Shown piece by piece: positions 5,714-5,962 of a stretch of 5,962 nucleotides of DNA; the first letter of the stretch is position 1; the number at the start of each line of letters is the position of its first letter. Origin of the DNA: Acholeplasmataceae bacterium. GTDB lineage: Bacteria > Bacillota_I > Bacilli_A > Acholeplasmatales > Acholeplasmataceae. The translations under genes and the position numbers were made by a program. Where the stretch lies: contig JAUSOA010000274.1 of assembly GCA_030656435.1 (NCBI GenBank), positions 1-5,962 of the forward strand, written 5' to 3'. Below the pieces are notes generated by a model that saw nothing but the letters and a program-made list of their open reading frames with translations, made no database searches and had not been told where the DNA came from.

Positions 5714-5790
5714 TGGCGCCCACACCAGGACTCGAACCTGGGACCCCCTGATTAACAGTCAGGTGCTCTAACCAACTGAGCTATGTAGGC
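5714..5790 (-). tRNA. tRNA-Asn (anticodon GTT)
   Basis: A complete 77-nt cloverleaf including an encoded CCA. The acceptor GCCTACA pairs with TGTGGGC (one G-T). The D stem is GCTC/GAGC. The anticodon stem CCTGA/TCAGG holds the loop CTGTTAA with anticodon GTT, which reads AAC and AAT. The T arm is CCAGG-TTCGAGT-CCTGG. The discriminator base is G, as in other bacterial tRNA-Asn. It lies 40 nt downstream of the 5S gene and upstream of the terminator, so it is the last gene of the rRNA operon transcript. Confidence 0.97.
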
Positions 5791-5830
5791 CGATTAGGCG
5801 CTGCTTAATAAATTTTAAAATGAGTGAGGT

Positions 5831-5944
5831 ATGCCTGGCAACGTCCTATTTTCGCTCCTTGGAACTATCTTCGGCGCTGAAGTGCTTAACTTCTGTGTTC
5901 GGTATGGGAACAGGTGTGACCACTTCGCCATCGTCACCAGACAT
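5831..5944 (-). rRNA. rrf: 5S ribosomal RNA
   Basis: About 114 nt on the minus strand. The conserved core CCGAACACAGAAGTTAAGC (5902 to 5884) and the motif GGTCACACC(T)GTTCCCATACC ahead of it are diagnostic. The ends form helix I: ATGTCTGGT at the 5' end pairs with GCCAGGCAT at the 3' end over nine pairs with two G-T. The exact mature ends are estimated from this helix. It is followed by tRNA-Asn in the same transcript. Confidence 0.96.
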
Positions 5945-5962
5945 CTCTCAAAACTAGATAAA
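5945..5962 (-). other. 23S-5S spacer of the rRNA operon (partial)
   Basis: On the minus strand this reads TTTATCTAGTTTTGAGAG directly ahead of the 5S gene. It resembles the spacer and leader sequences of Bacillota rRNA operons that take part in precursor processing. It implies that a 23S gene lies just beyond the right edge. Confidence 0.7.

Overview
The window is AT-rich DNA from a low-GC Gram-positive-type bacterium (Bacillota or the related Mollicutes, Izemoplasma or Erysipelotrichia branch). The basis is strong Shine-Dalgarno sites, a Bacillus-like 5S rRNA and 23S-5S spacer, a CCA-encoding tRNA, and a P1B-4 metal ATPase next to a Na+-type membrane pyrophosphatase. Tryptophan is written TGG throughout and one gene ends in TGA, so the genetic code is standard and not the Mycoplasma one. 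The genus cannot be fixed from this sequence.

Left part (1-834), all minus strand: an MmcQ/YjbR-family protein, then a minimal GNAT-type acetyltransferase, then the first 21 codons of a probable uridine kinase running off the left edge. The acetyltransferase and kinase are 17 nt apart and probably co-transcribed.

Middle (835-5237), plus strand: a 153-nt divergent spacer separates the MmcQ/YjbR gene from a heavy-metal P-type ATPase with an SPC transmembrane motif and no N-terminal metal-binding domain. The spacer carries a 13-bp near-perfect inverted repeat between the two promoters. After a clear intrinsic terminator comes hppA, a K+-dependent membrane pyrophosphatase whose gate residues predict Na+ pumping, closed by a second strong terminator. 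The ATPase and pyrophosphatase are separate transcription units. Both are cation-moving membrane proteins, but nothing in the sequence shows joint regulation.

Right part (5238-5962), minus strand: a small zinc-ribbon protein with two membrane helices, convergent with hppA, and upstream of it the tail of an rRNA operon (5S rRNA, tRNA-Asn, intrinsic terminator). The 23S gene should lie just beyond the right edge.

Most of the content is housekeeping. I see no defence system, mobile element, CRISPR array or clearly new multi-gene system. The points most worth checking are the operator-like inverted repeat in the ATPase/MmcQ divergent promoter, the Na+/K+ signature of the pyrophosphatase, repeated use of extended -10 promoters without a -35 box, the Cys variant in the kinase P-loop, and the uncharacterised zinc-ribbon membrane protein with its own operator-like repeat.
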